The notes beneath the pieces were generated by a model. That model worked only from the letters and a program-made list of their open reading frames with translations. It was not told the origin of the DNA and ran no database searches. A stretch of DNA of 12,257 bases from an uncultured Sphingomonas sp. Its GTDB lineage: Bacteria > Pseudomonadota > Alphaproteobacteria > Sphingomonadales > Sphingomonadaceae. Of this stretch, positions 6,383 to 12,257 are shown piece after piece. Location of the stretch: positions 1 through 12,257 of the forward strand of contig CAMLSA010000097.1 of assembly GCA_946482655.1 (NCBI GenBank), read 5' to 3'. Numbering within the stretch: position 1 is the first letter of the stretch; every line of letters starts with the position of its first letter. The translations under genes and the position numbers were made by a program.

Positions 6383-7729
6383 ATGGCCGAGTTCGACTAT
6401 GATCTGTTCGTGATCGGCGCGGGTTCCGGCGGGGTGCGCGCGTCGCGTGTCGCCGCGGCCTATGGGGCGCGTGTCGCGGTGGCCGAGGAGCATCGCATCG
6501 GCGGCACCTGCGTGATCCGCGGCTGCGTGCCCAAGAAGATGCTCGTCTATGGCGCGCACTTCGCCGAGGACCTGCACGATGCCGCCCGCTTCGGCTGGGA
6601 TCTCGGCGAGATCAGGTTCGACTGGAAGACGCTGCGCGACAACGTCAATGCCGATGTCGACCGGATCGAGGGCCTCTATACGAACACGCTCGACAACAAC
6701 AAGGTCGAGATCTTTCGCGAACATGCGACTGTCTCCGGCCCCCACGAGATCACGTTGGCGAGCGGTCGCAGGATCAGCGCCAAATTCATCCTGGTGGCGA
6801 CCGGCGCCTGGCCGGTGGTGCCGAAGGTGCCCGGCGCCGAGCATGGCATCACCTCGAACGAGGTCTTCTACATCGACGAGCTGCCCAGGCGGGTGGTGAT
6901 CGCGGGCGCCGGCTATATCGCCAACGAGTTCGCCGGCATCTTCCACGCGCTGGGCAGCAAGGTCACCGTCGTCAACCGGTCGGACCAGATCTTGCGCGGC
7001 TATGACGAGCAGATCCGCGACCGGCTGTTCCAGATCTCGACTCAGAAAGGGATCGAGTTCATCTTCAACGCGACCTTCGAGACGATTGCGAAGCAGGAAG
7101 ACGGCTCGCTCTGCGTTCATTTCAAGGATCATGAGAAGTGCGACACCGATCTGTTGCTCTACGCGATCGGCCGGACCCCGCGCGGCGAAGGGCTGGGTCT
7201 CGAAGCCGTCGGCGTCGAGATCGATGGCAAGGGCGCCATCGTCGTCGACGAGGATAACCGTTCGAGCGTGCCGTCCATCTATGCGGTCGGCGACGTCACC
7301 AACCGGATCCAGCTCACTCCGGTCGCGATCCGCGAGGGCCAAGCCTTCGCCGACACCATCTTCGGCAACAAGCCGCACCGGGTCGACTATGCCAATGTCC
7401 CCAATGCGGTGTTCAGCAGCCCGCCCATGGCGGGCGTCGGCTTGACCGAGCGCCAGGCGCGCGAACAATATGGCGCGCCGAAGGTCTACACCTCGGATTT
7501 CCGGCCGATGCGCAACGTGCTGGCCGGGCGGAACGAGCGCTCGCTCTACAAGCTGGTGGTTCATCCCGAAAACGATGTCGTCCTCGGCGTCCACATGATC
7601 AGCCCCGACGCCCCCGAAATCCTTCAGGCCGCCGCGATCGCGGTCAAGGCCGGGCTCACCAAGGCGCAATTCGACGAGACCGTGGCGCTGCACCCGTCAA
7701 TGGCGGAAGAGCTGGTGCTGATGAAATAA
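6383..7729 (+). CDS. gor: Glutathione-disulfide reductase
   Basis: This 448-residue flavoenzyme reduces glutathione disulfide with NADPH in the cytosol. The FAD-binding motif is DLFVIGAGSGGVRASR (about residues 7-22), and the redox-active disulfide is in GGTCVIRGCVPKK, cysteines 43 and 48. The second nucleotide-binding motif is VVIAGAGYIANEFA, followed by VVNRSDQILRGYD, whose two arginines match those that bind the 2'-phosphate of NADPH, supporting NADPH preference. The C terminus has the catalytic pair in HPSMAEEL, His437 and Glu442, which separates it from mercuric reductase. A Val-Ile-Arg replaces the Val-Asn-Val between the cysteines of the E. coli enzyme, as in other alphaproteobacterial and plant-type enzymes as far as I recall. 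The ATG at 6383 is preferred over an upstream in-frame start because of AAGGA and the family's N terminus. Confidence 0.95.
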   Translation: MAEFDYDLFVIGAGSGGVRASRVAAAYGARVAVAEEHRIGGTCVIRGCVPKKMLVYGAHFAEDLHDAARFGWDLGEIRFDWKTLRDNVNADVDRIEGLYTNTLDNNKVEIFREHATVSGPHEITLASGRRISAKFILVATGAWPVVPKVPGAEHGITSNEVFYIDELPRRVVIAGAGYIANEFAGIFHALGSKVTVVNRSDQILRGYDEQIRDRLFQISTQKGIEFIFNATFETIAKQEDGSLCVHFKDHEKCDTDLLLYAIGRTPRGEGLGLEAVGVEIDGKGAIVVDEDNRSSVPSIYAVGDVTNRIQLTPVAIREGQAFADTIFGNKPHRVDYANVPNAVFSSPPMAGVGLTERQAREQYGAPKVYTSDFRPMRNVLAGRNERSLYKLVVHPENDVVLGVHMISPDAPEILQAAAIAVKAGLTKAQFDETVALHPSMAEELVLMK

Positions 7730-7767
7730 GGAATGTCGCCGCAGGCGGAAGCCGGGGCGACGATTCC
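7730..7767. terminator. Stem-loop between convergent gor and hisF, possible terminator
   Basis: GGAAT (7730-7734) followed by GTCGCC (7735-7740) pairs with GGCGAC (7756-7761) followed by ATTCC (7763-7767), an 11-bp stem with one bulged G at 7762. It fills the 40-base gap between the gor and hisF stop codons. No T run follows on either strand, so intrinsic termination would be weak; it may instead protect the two 3' ends. Confidence 0.45.
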
Positions 7768-7769
7768 GG

Positions 7770-8531
7770 CTAAGCCCGTACCGGCAGACCTGCCGCCTTC
7801 AGCGCGGCATGCGCCTCGGCCACGCTGTGTTGACCGAAATGGAAGATCGATGCGGCGAGCACCGCGCTGGCGCCGCCCTTCGTCACACCCTCGACGAGAT
7901 GGTCGAGCTTGCCGACGCCACCGCTCGCGATCACCGGCACCGAGACCGCGTCGGCCACCGCGCGGGTCAGCGCCAGATCGTAGCCGTCGCGGGTGCCGTC
8001 CCGGTCCATAGAGGTCAGCAGGATCTCGCCCGCGCCCAGCTCTGCGAGACGCTTCGCATGCGCGACCGCGTCGATGCCGGTCGGCTTGCGGCCGCCATGG
8101 GTGTAGATCTCCCATTTGCCGGGCCCCACCTGGCGCGCGTCGACCGCGCCGACGACGCATTGCGCGCCGAAGCGGTTGGCCATGTCGGCGCAGAGCTCGG
8201 GCCGCGCCACCGCCGCCGAATTGACCGCGACCTTGTCGGCCCCCGCGAGCAGCAGCGCGCGCGCGTCCTCGGGGGTGCGCACCCCGCCGCCGACCGTCAG
8301 CGGCATGAAGCAGACCGATGCGGTCCGCGCGACCACGTCGAGGATTGTGCCGCGCTCCTCGTGGCTCGCGGTGATGTCGAGGAAACAGAGCTCGTCGGCG
8401 CCCGCCGCGTCATAGACCTTGGCCTGCTCGACCGGGTCGCCGGCGTCCGCGAGGTCGATGAAATTGACTCCCTTGACCACGCGACCGCCCGCGACATCGA
8501 GGCAGGGGATGACGCGGACACGGACGCTCAT
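7770..8531 (-). CDS. hisF: Imidazole glycerol phosphate synthase, cyclase subunit HisF
   Basis: This 253-residue beta-alpha barrel uses ammonia supplied by HisH to convert PRFAR to imidazole glycerol phosphate and AICAR, linking histidine and purine synthesis. It begins [20 protein letters not shown] with the general acid/base Asp12, and carries the second catalytic aspartate, Asp131, in VVGAVDARQ. Phosphate-binding loops are LTVGGGVRT (about 78-86) and VIASGGVG (200-207). Length is normal for the family. Its ATG overlaps the hisA stop codon by four bases (ATGA), so translation is probably coupled. It is the last gene of this operon: hisE, which often follows hisF in alphaproteobacteria, is absent and gor converges on it instead. 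Confidence 0.97.
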   Translation of the reverse strand: MSVRVRVIPCLDVAGGRVVKGVNFIDLADAGDPVEQAKVYDAAGADELCFLDITASHEERGTILDVVARTASVCFMPLTVGGGVRTPEDARALLLAGADKVAVNSAAVARPELCADMANRFGAQCVVGAVDARQVGPGKWEIYTHGGRKPTGIDAVAHAKRLAELGAGEILLTSMDRDGTRDGYDLALTRAVADAVSVPVIASGGVGKLDHLVEGVTKGGASAVLAASIFHFGQHSVAEAHAALKAAGLPVRA

Positions 8532-9259
8532 GCGCGCGCGACTTCAAGCGCCTGGGCCAGATCGAGCCGCCCGTCATAGAGCGCGCGGCCGGTGATCACG
8601 CCCTCGATCCCGTCGCCGGCATGTTTCGCCAGCGCGTAGATGTCGTTGATGTCGGCGACGCCGCCGCTCGCGATCACCGGAATCGCCGCGTGTCGCGCCA
8701 GCGCCACCGTCGCCTCGACATTGCAGCCCTTGAGCAGCCCGTCGCGGCCGACATCGGTGAACAGCAAGGCGGCGACGCCCGCATCGGCGAAACGGTCGGC
8801 GAGATCGGTGATGCCGACGGTCGAGACGTCGGCCCAGCCATGAGTCGCGACGAAGCCGTCACGCGCATCGACCCCGACGATGATCCGCCCCGGCAGGTCC
8901 TTCGCCGCCTCCCTGACCAGATCGGGATTCTCGAGCGCTGCGGTACCGATGATCACGCGCTCGACGCCAATGTGCAGCCAATGGTCGATCGCCGCGCGGT
9001 CGCGGATGCCGCCGCCGAGCTGGACCTTGCCGGGGAAGATCTTGAGGATCGCCTCGACCGCTCCGGCATTCACCGCACGGCCGGCGAAGGCGCCGTCGAG
9101 ATCGACGACATGGAGCCAGTCCGCCCCCGCTTCGGCGAAGCGCCGGGCCTGATCGGCGGGATCATCCCCATAGACGGTCGCCCGCGCCATGTCGCCCTCG
9201 GCGAGCCGGACGACTTGGCCGCCCTTGAGATCGATCGCGGGAAAGACGGTGATGGTCAT
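8528..9259 (-). CDS. hisA: ProFAR isomerase HisA
   Basis: HisA catalyses the Amadori rearrangement of ProFAR to PRFAR, the substrate of HisH-HisF. The 243-residue protein begins [19 protein letters not shown] with catalytic Asp10, and has the partner aspartate Asp131 in [10 protein letters not shown]. The half-barrel repeats of the family are visible as VQLGGGIRD (about 79-87) and VIASGGV (195-201), each a phosphate-binding loop, plus TDVGRDG at 168-174. It resembles HisF in fold, but Lys12 in [10 protein letters not shown] and the VQLGGGIR form mark it as HisA. Its ATG shares one base with the hisH stop codon (TGATG), and its stop overlaps the hisF start by four bases. Confidence 0.97.
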   Translation of the reverse strand: MTITVFPAIDLKGGQVVRLAEGDMARATVYGDDPADQARRFAEAGADWLHVVDLDGAFAGRAVNAGAVEAILKIFPGKVQLGGGIRDRAAIDHWLHIGVERVIIGTAALENPDLVREAAKDLPGRIIVGVDARDGFVATHGWADVSTVGITDLADRFADAGVAALLFTDVGRDGLLKGCNVEATVALARHAAIPVIASGGVADINDIYALAKHAGDGIEGVITGRALYDGRLDLAQALEVARA

Positions 9260-9873
9260 CAGGGTTTCCAGGCAAGGAAGCGGGCGAGGAAGGCCAGCCC
9301 ATAGGCCTGGCTCTTTTCGGGATGAAACTGCACGCCGACGATATTGTTGCGTCCCACCGCTGCGGTGATCGCGCCGCCATGATCGGTCGACGCAAGCCGG
9401 TCGGCTGGATCGACGACGTCGAAGACGAAGCTGTGCAGATAATAGGCCTCTCCGGGCATGATCAGCGCGTGCGGGCAGCTCGGGGTCACGTCATTCCAGC
9501 CCATGTGCGGGACCTTGAACTCCGCGCCCGGCGTCATCAGCCGGACGTCGCCGCCGATCCAGCCGAGCCCGGCGGTGCGGCCATGCTCATGACCGGCGTC
9601 GGCGAGCAGCTGCATGCCGACGCACACTCCGAGAAACGGCGCGCCTCGGCCATGCACGGCCCGGTCCATCGCCTCGACCATGCCGGGAATCCCAGTCAGC
9701 CCGCCCATGCAGGCGGCGAAGGCACCGACGCCGGGCAGCACGATGCGATCGGCCTTGGCGACGGTCTCCGGATCCGCGGTGACGGTGGGGTTGCTCCCCG
9801 CCGCCCTGAGCGCATTCTCGACCGACCTCAGATTACCCGCGCCATAATCGATGAGCGCGACGCTGTCAGACAC
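9259..9873 (-). CDS. hisH: Imidazole glycerol phosphate synthase, glutaminase subunit HisH
   Basis: HisH is the glutaminase partner of HisF, releasing ammonia from glutamine. The class I amidotransferase triad is visible: Cys84 in [11 protein letters not shown], His184 and Glu186 in [10 protein letters not shown]. The protein starts [21 protein letters not shown], matching the family after the first residue. The start is GTG (complement of 9871-9873), giving 204 residues, with AAGGGA about 10 bases upstream. The frame is open further upstream, but those codons lie inside hisB and would encode an arginine-rich tail unlike HisH. The first 8 bases overlap the end of hisB, so it depends on translation of that gene. 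PHMGWN (122-127) and LPGVGAF (46-52) are also family motifs. Confidence 0.94.
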   Translation of the reverse strand: MSDSVALIDYGAGNLRSVENALRAAGSNPTVTADPETVAKADRIVLPGVGAFAACMGGLTGIPGMVEAMDRAVHGRGAPFLGVCVGMQLLADAGHEHGRTAGLGWIGGDVRLMTPGAEFKVPHMGWNDVTPSCPHALIMPGEAYYLHSFVFDVVDPADRLASTDHGGAITAAVGRNNIVGVQFHPEKSQAYGLAFLARFLAWKP

Positions 9874-10462
9874 CGCCGAGCATTCCCTTTGTCGAAGGAA
9901 TCGCATCGGCCTTGCGCGGATCGATCTCGGTCGCTGTGCGCAGGGCACGGGCGAGCGCCTTGAAGCAGCTTTCGACGATATGGTGCATATTCGCGCCGTA
10001 GAGATTCTCGACATGGAGGGTGATCCCCGCCGCCTGCGCGAAGCTGTGGAACCAGTGCTCGATCAGCTCGGTGTCCCATTCGCCGAGCCGCGGGCCGCTG
10101 AGCGCCACCTTCCACACCAGATAGGGCCGGCCGGAGATGTCCAGCGCGACGCGGGTCAGCGTCTCGTCCATCGGCGCATAGGCATGGCCGTAGCGGGTGA
10201 TGCCGCGCTTGTCGCCCAGCGCGCTGGCGAGCGCCTCACCGATCGCGATACCCGAATCCTCGGTGGTGTGGTGCTGATCGATATGGAGATCTCCGGCGAT
10301 CCTCACCTTGAGGTCGATCAGCGAGTGACGCGACAGCTGCTCGAGCATGTGGTCGAGAAATCCGATGCCGGTCGACACCTGATAGGCGCCGCTGCCATCG
10401 AGATTCAATTCGACCGAAATGTCGGTCTCGCTGGTCTTGCGTGTGATCGATGCGGTCCGCAT
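9866..10462 (-). CDS. hisB: Imidazoleglycerol-phosphate dehydratase HisB
   Basis: This 198-residue monofunctional enzyme dehydrates imidazole glycerol phosphate to imidazole acetol phosphate, the step after HisH-HisF. Manganese-binding histidine motifs are present: [15 protein letters not shown] (about residues 32-46), [12 protein letters not shown] (62-73) and [19 protein letters not shown] (156-174), including His64, His65, Glu68, His160, His161 and Glu164. It lacks the phosphatase domain fused to HisB in enterobacteria, as is usual in alphaproteobacteria. It is the first gene of the hisB-hisH-hisA-hisF transcript. The ATG follows an AGGGAG ribosome binding site by about 6 bases. The leader shows no histidine-rich peptide, so there is no sign of classical his attenuation. 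Confidence 0.97.
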   Translation of the reverse strand: MRTASITRKTSETDISVELNLDGSGAYQVSTGIGFLDHMLEQLSRHSLIDLKVRIAGDLHIDQHHTTEDSGIAIGEALASALGDKRGITRYGHAYAPMDETLTRVALDISGRPYLVWKVALSGPRLGEWDTELIEHWFHSFAQAAGITLHVENLYGANMHHIVESCFKALARALRTATEIDPRKADAIPSTKGMLGGV

Positions 10463-10524
10463 GGCCGCTCCCTCAAATCATTGACTTCAAGCGGAGTGGT
10501 CCATCTCCACACCGGAACGGCGCC

Positions 10525-10552
10525 GCTATAGCGAGGTTGCGCCGCGCTGCAA
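10525..10552 (-). promoter_or_regulatory. Possible promoter of the his operon
   Basis: On the minus strand, TTGCAG (complement of 10547-10552) and TATAGC (complement of 10525-10530) are separated by 16 bases and match four of six bases of each sigma-70 element. Transcription would begin about 55 bases before the hisB ATG. The -10 lies in an 8-bp palindrome, GCTATAGC (10525-10532), so it reads the same on the other strand and could also serve divergent sspB, though no good plus-strand -35 is visible. Confidence 0.3.
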
Positions 10553-10595
10553 CGCACGACTTGACCGGTCGTCGCTCAGCGTTCATCCCAGCGGC

Positions 10596-11090
10596 ATGAG
10601 CGATCAAGCGCCCGACAGCCTGATTCCCTATGACGAGATCGTCCAGGAGGCGCTCCGCGCCGTGGTCGGCCGCGTGCTGGACGAGGTCGAAAAGGCCGGC
10701 GGCCTGCCCGGCGAGCACCATTTCTATATTACCTTCAAGACGCAGGGCGCCGGAGTCGACATTCCCCGCCACCTGGTCGAGCGATTCCCCGACGAGATGA
10801 CGATCGTCATCCAGAATCGGTTCTGGGATCTCAAGGTGAAGCCCGACGGGTTCGAGGTCGGCCTGTCGTTCAACCAGGTTCCCGCCAAGCTGATCATCCC
10901 GTTCGCGGCGGTGACCGGATTCGTCGATCCGGCGGTCAATTTCGCACTGCAGTTCCAAGCGCAGGTCGACGATGACGACGACGGCGATACCGGCCACAGC
11001 TCGGCCGGCAACGATGCCCCCCCACCCCCGGCCGCCCCGGTCGAGGACGGATCGAACGTCGTCTCGGTCGATTTCACGCGAAAGAAATAG
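10596..11090 (+). CDS. sspB: SspB-family ClpXP adaptor
   Basis: This 164-residue protein matches the alphaproteobacterial SspB family, which tethers ssrA-tagged and other substrates to the ClpXP protease. The folded domain starts at SLIPYDEIVQEALRAVVG and includes EHHFYITFKT (about 40-49), VDIPRHLVERFPDEMTIVIQ (54-73), FEVGLSFNQVPAKLIIPF (86-103) and VTGFVDPAVNFALQF (106-120). A flexible linker follows, with a run of six Asp interrupted only by Gly (125-131) and a proline-rich stretch. The last residues, NVVSVDFTRKK, fit the short C-terminal ClpX-binding motif. The ATG at 10596 agrees with the family start, but no clear Shine-Dalgarno sequence precedes it. It is divergent from hisB and upstream of fumC, with a long hairpin between. 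Confidence 0.93.
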   Translation: MSDQAPDSLIPYDEIVQEALRAVVGRVLDEVEKAGGLPGEHHFYITFKTQGAGVDIPRHLVERFPDEMTIVIQNRFWDLKVKPDGFEVGLSFNQVPAKLIIPFAAVTGFVDPAVNFALQFQAQVDDDDDGDTGHSSAGNDAPPPPAAPVEDGSNVVSVDFTRKK

Positions 11091-11093
11091 GCG

Positions 11094-11124
11094 CCGTTTC
11101 AGGACCGTTTCAGGCCGTTTCGGG
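11094..11124 (+). repeat. Three near-tandem copies of CCGTTTCAGG-like decamer
   Basis: CCGTTTCAGG occurs at 11094-11103 and 11105-11114, and CCGTTTCGGG at 11115-11124. The last copy runs into the left arm of the hairpin at 11118. The set begins three bases after the sspB stop codon. Spacing of 11 and 10 bases is about one helix turn. It may be a slipped duplication generated beside the hairpin, or a protein-binding array; no function is assigned. Confidence 0.7.
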
Positions 11125-11193
11125 GACACTATACTAAATAGCGCATGGCGATGCTGCGGACGGCGATCGCTATTTAGTATAGTGTCCCCGAAA
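11118..11193. repeat. Perfect 26-bp inverted repeat (hairpin) between sspB and fumC
   Basis: Bases 11118-11143 are the exact reverse complement of 11168-11193, around a 24-base loop (11144-11167). Each arm carries GGGGACACTATACT next to AAATAGCG. The arms are distinctly more AT-rich than the surrounding genes. From memory, GGGGACACTATACT-type palindromes occur as dispersed repeats in proteobacteria, often beside IS200-like REP-associated tyrosine transposases, so this could be a non-mobile relic or a MITE-like copy. No transposase gene is in the window. It could also work as a transcription barrier between sspB and fumC, although no T run follows the stem. Confidence 0.8.
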
Positions 11194-11222
11194 TGAAGGC
11201 AGCCACAGGCGAAAGGACGTCG

Positions 11223-12257
11223 ATGTCCGACACCCGCACCGAAACCGACAGTTTCGGACCGATCGAAGTTCCTGCCGCCGCCTATTGGGGCGCGCAGACG
11301 CAGCGGTCGATCGGGAATTTCCCGTTCGGACCAGAGGAGCGGATGCCGATCGGGATCGTCCACGCGCTCGCGCTGGTGAAGCAGGCGGCGGCGCGGGTGA
11401 ACCGGGCGCACGGGCTGGACGCCAAGCTCGCCAAGGCGATCGAGACCGCCGCCGTCGAGGTGATCGGCGGCCGGCATGACGACCAGTTTCCGCTGGTGAT
11501 CTGGCAGACCGGCTCGGGCACCCAGTCGAACATGAACGTCAACGAGGTGATCGCCGGCCGGGCCAACGAGCTGCTGACCGGCCGGCGCGGCGGCAAGAGC
11601 CCGGTCCACCCGAACGACCACGTCAACATGGGCCAGTCGTCGAACGACAGCTTCCCGACCGCCCTCCACATCGCCGCCGCGCTCGGCGTCCACGGCCGGC
11701 TTTACCCCGCGCTCGATCTGATGCTGGCCGAGCTCGAGGCCAGGGCCCGCGGCTGGGACGACATCGTCAAGATCGGCCGCACCCATCTCCAGGACGCGAC
11801 GCCGCTCACCCTCGGCCAGGAATTCTCCGGCTATGCGGCCCAGCTGGTCGCCTGCCGCGAGCGCCTCCAGGAGGCGGTCGACGGCGGCATGACGAAGCTG
11901 GCTCAGGGCGGCACCGCGGTGGGCACGGGGCTCAATACCGCGCCCGGCTTCGCCGAGGCGATCGCCGCCGAGATATCGCAGCTGACCGGCCTCCATTTCG
12001 TCACCGCGCCCAACAAATTCGAGGCGCTCGCCTCGAACGACCCGCTCGTCCATCTGTCGGGCACGCTCGGCACGCTCGCGGTGGCCCTGACCAAGATCGC
12101 CAATGACATCCGCCTGCTCGGCTCGGGTCCTCGTTCGGGATTCGGCGAACTGATCCTGCCCGAGAACGAGCCGGGGAGTTCGATCATGCCGGGGAAGGTG
12201 AATCCGACCCAGTGCGAGATGCTGACGATGGTCGCGGCGCAGGTGATCGGCAATCAC
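11223..12257 (+). CDS. fumC: Fumarate hydratase class II (partial, C-terminal end beyond window)
   Basis: The frame is open from ATG 11223 to the last base of the window, 345 codons without a stop. FumC is the iron-independent, tetrameric fumarase of the TCA cycle, converting fumarate to malate. Visible are the N-terminal [20 protein letters not shown], the substrate loop [16 protein letters not shown] (about 94-109), [17 protein letters not shown] (131-147), [16 protein letters not shown] with catalytic His188, and [13 protein letters not shown] (318-330) with the catalytic Ser319. The spacing agrees with E. coli FumC, so about 115 residues should be missing. [10 protein letters not shown] together with the Ala-rich middle separates it from aspartase and argininosuccinate lyase. 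The start follows AAAGGA at about 11212-11217. Its 5' leader begins next to a long hairpin. Confidence 0.96.
   Translation, partial: MSDTRTETDSFGPIEVPAAAYWGAQTQRSIGNFPFGPEERMPIGIVHALALVKQAAARVNRAHGLDAKLAKAIETAAVEVIGGRHDDQFPLVIWQTGSGTQSNMNVNEVIAGRANELLTGRRGGKSPVHPNDHVNMGQSSNDSFPTALHIAAALGVHGRLYPALDLMLAELEARARGWDDIVKIGRTHLQDATPLTLGQEFSGYAAQLVACRERLQEAVDGGMTKLAQGGTAVGTGLNTAPGFAEAIAAEISQLTGLHFVTAPNKFEALASNDPLVHLSGTLGTLAVALTKIANDIRLLGSGPRSGFGELILPENEPGSSIMPGKVNPTQCEMLTMVAAQVIGNH

Noticed and set aside
6338..7693. Open frame of 451 codons on the minus strand opposite gor
   Set aside because: A shadow of gor: every glutathione reductase motif is on the plus strand, and the antisense product is an Asp/Arg/Gly/Val-rich composition with no domain.
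9874..10014. Longer HisH starting 47 codons upstream
   Set aside because: The added residues lie within hisB and are arginine-rich, whereas the GTG at 9873 places the conserved [10 protein letters not shown] motif at the N terminus, as in other HisH proteins.
10463..10518. Histidine attenuator in the hisB leader
   Set aside because: I found no short leader peptide with a run of His codons and no competing terminator/antiterminator stems.
11130..11135. TATACT in the hairpin arm as a -10 box for fumC
   Set aside because: It fits the -10 consensus well, but no acceptable -35 lies 16-18 bases upstream, and the same bases are explained by the inverted repeat.
11145..11177. Ten-codon open frame (MAMLRTAIAI) inside the hairpin loop and right arm
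   Set aside because: No ribosome binding site precedes it and it depends on hairpin sequence; chance is the simplest explanation.
10473..12257. Open frame of 594 codons on the minus strand across fumC, the hairpin and sspB
   Set aside because: It is antisense to two confidently identified genes and runs through the inverted repeat. Its sequence is rich in Arg, Gly, Asp and His with no recognisable domain, as expected from reading GC-rich genes in the opposite frame.

Overview
The window looks like chromosomal core sequence from a high-GC alphaproteobacterium, most likely of the Sphingomonas group. The basis is the GC-rich codon use, the protein sequences, the alphaproteobacterial-type SspB, and the hisB-hisH-hisA-hisF order. 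This placement comes from reading the sequence; no database search was run. Coding density is very high. No gap exceeds about 200 bases, and I see no tRNA, rRNA, CRISPR array, prophage gene or transposase gene.

Layout. (1) Positions 1-1561, plus strand: the 3' end of glycine decarboxylase subunit 2 (gcvPB), a DUF938-type methyltransferase, and a TetR-like regulator preceded by two adjacent dyad symmetries. (2) Positions 1558-4044, minus strand: a soluble receptor-like gene in which an MCP signalling tip precedes a Cache-like sensor, then rluB and rsmD, two rRNA-modification genes 2 bases apart. rsmD meets the TetR gene tail to tail with a 4-base overlap. (3) Positions 4215-5717, plus: pgi (glucose-6-phosphate isomerase). 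It converges on a VOC/glyoxalase-fold gene (5753-6187, minus) over a compact hairpin that could terminate both. (4) Positions 6383-7729, plus: gor (glutathione reductase), divergent from the VOC gene. It converges on the histidine operon. (5) Positions 7770-10462, minus: hisB-hisH-hisA-hisF, every junction overlapping by 1 to 8 bases, so translation is probably coupled. (6) Positions 10596-12257, plus: sspB (ClpXP adaptor), then a perfect 26-bp inverted repeat, then the first 345 codons of fumC (class II fumarase), cut by the window end.

How the genes fit together. This is mostly housekeeping: one-carbon/glycine metabolism, ribosome maturation, sugar phosphate metabolism, thiol redox, histidine synthesis, proteolysis targeting and the TCA cycle. 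HisH and HisF form the glutamine-dependent synthase making imidazole glycerol phosphate. HisA supplies its substrate and HisB uses its product.

No obvious new multi-gene system is visible. The items most worth a second look are the membrane-free receptor with reversed domain order (3019-4044), the long hairpin with its GGGGACACTATACT core between sspB and fumC (11118-11193), and the double dyad before the TetR-like gene (964-996).
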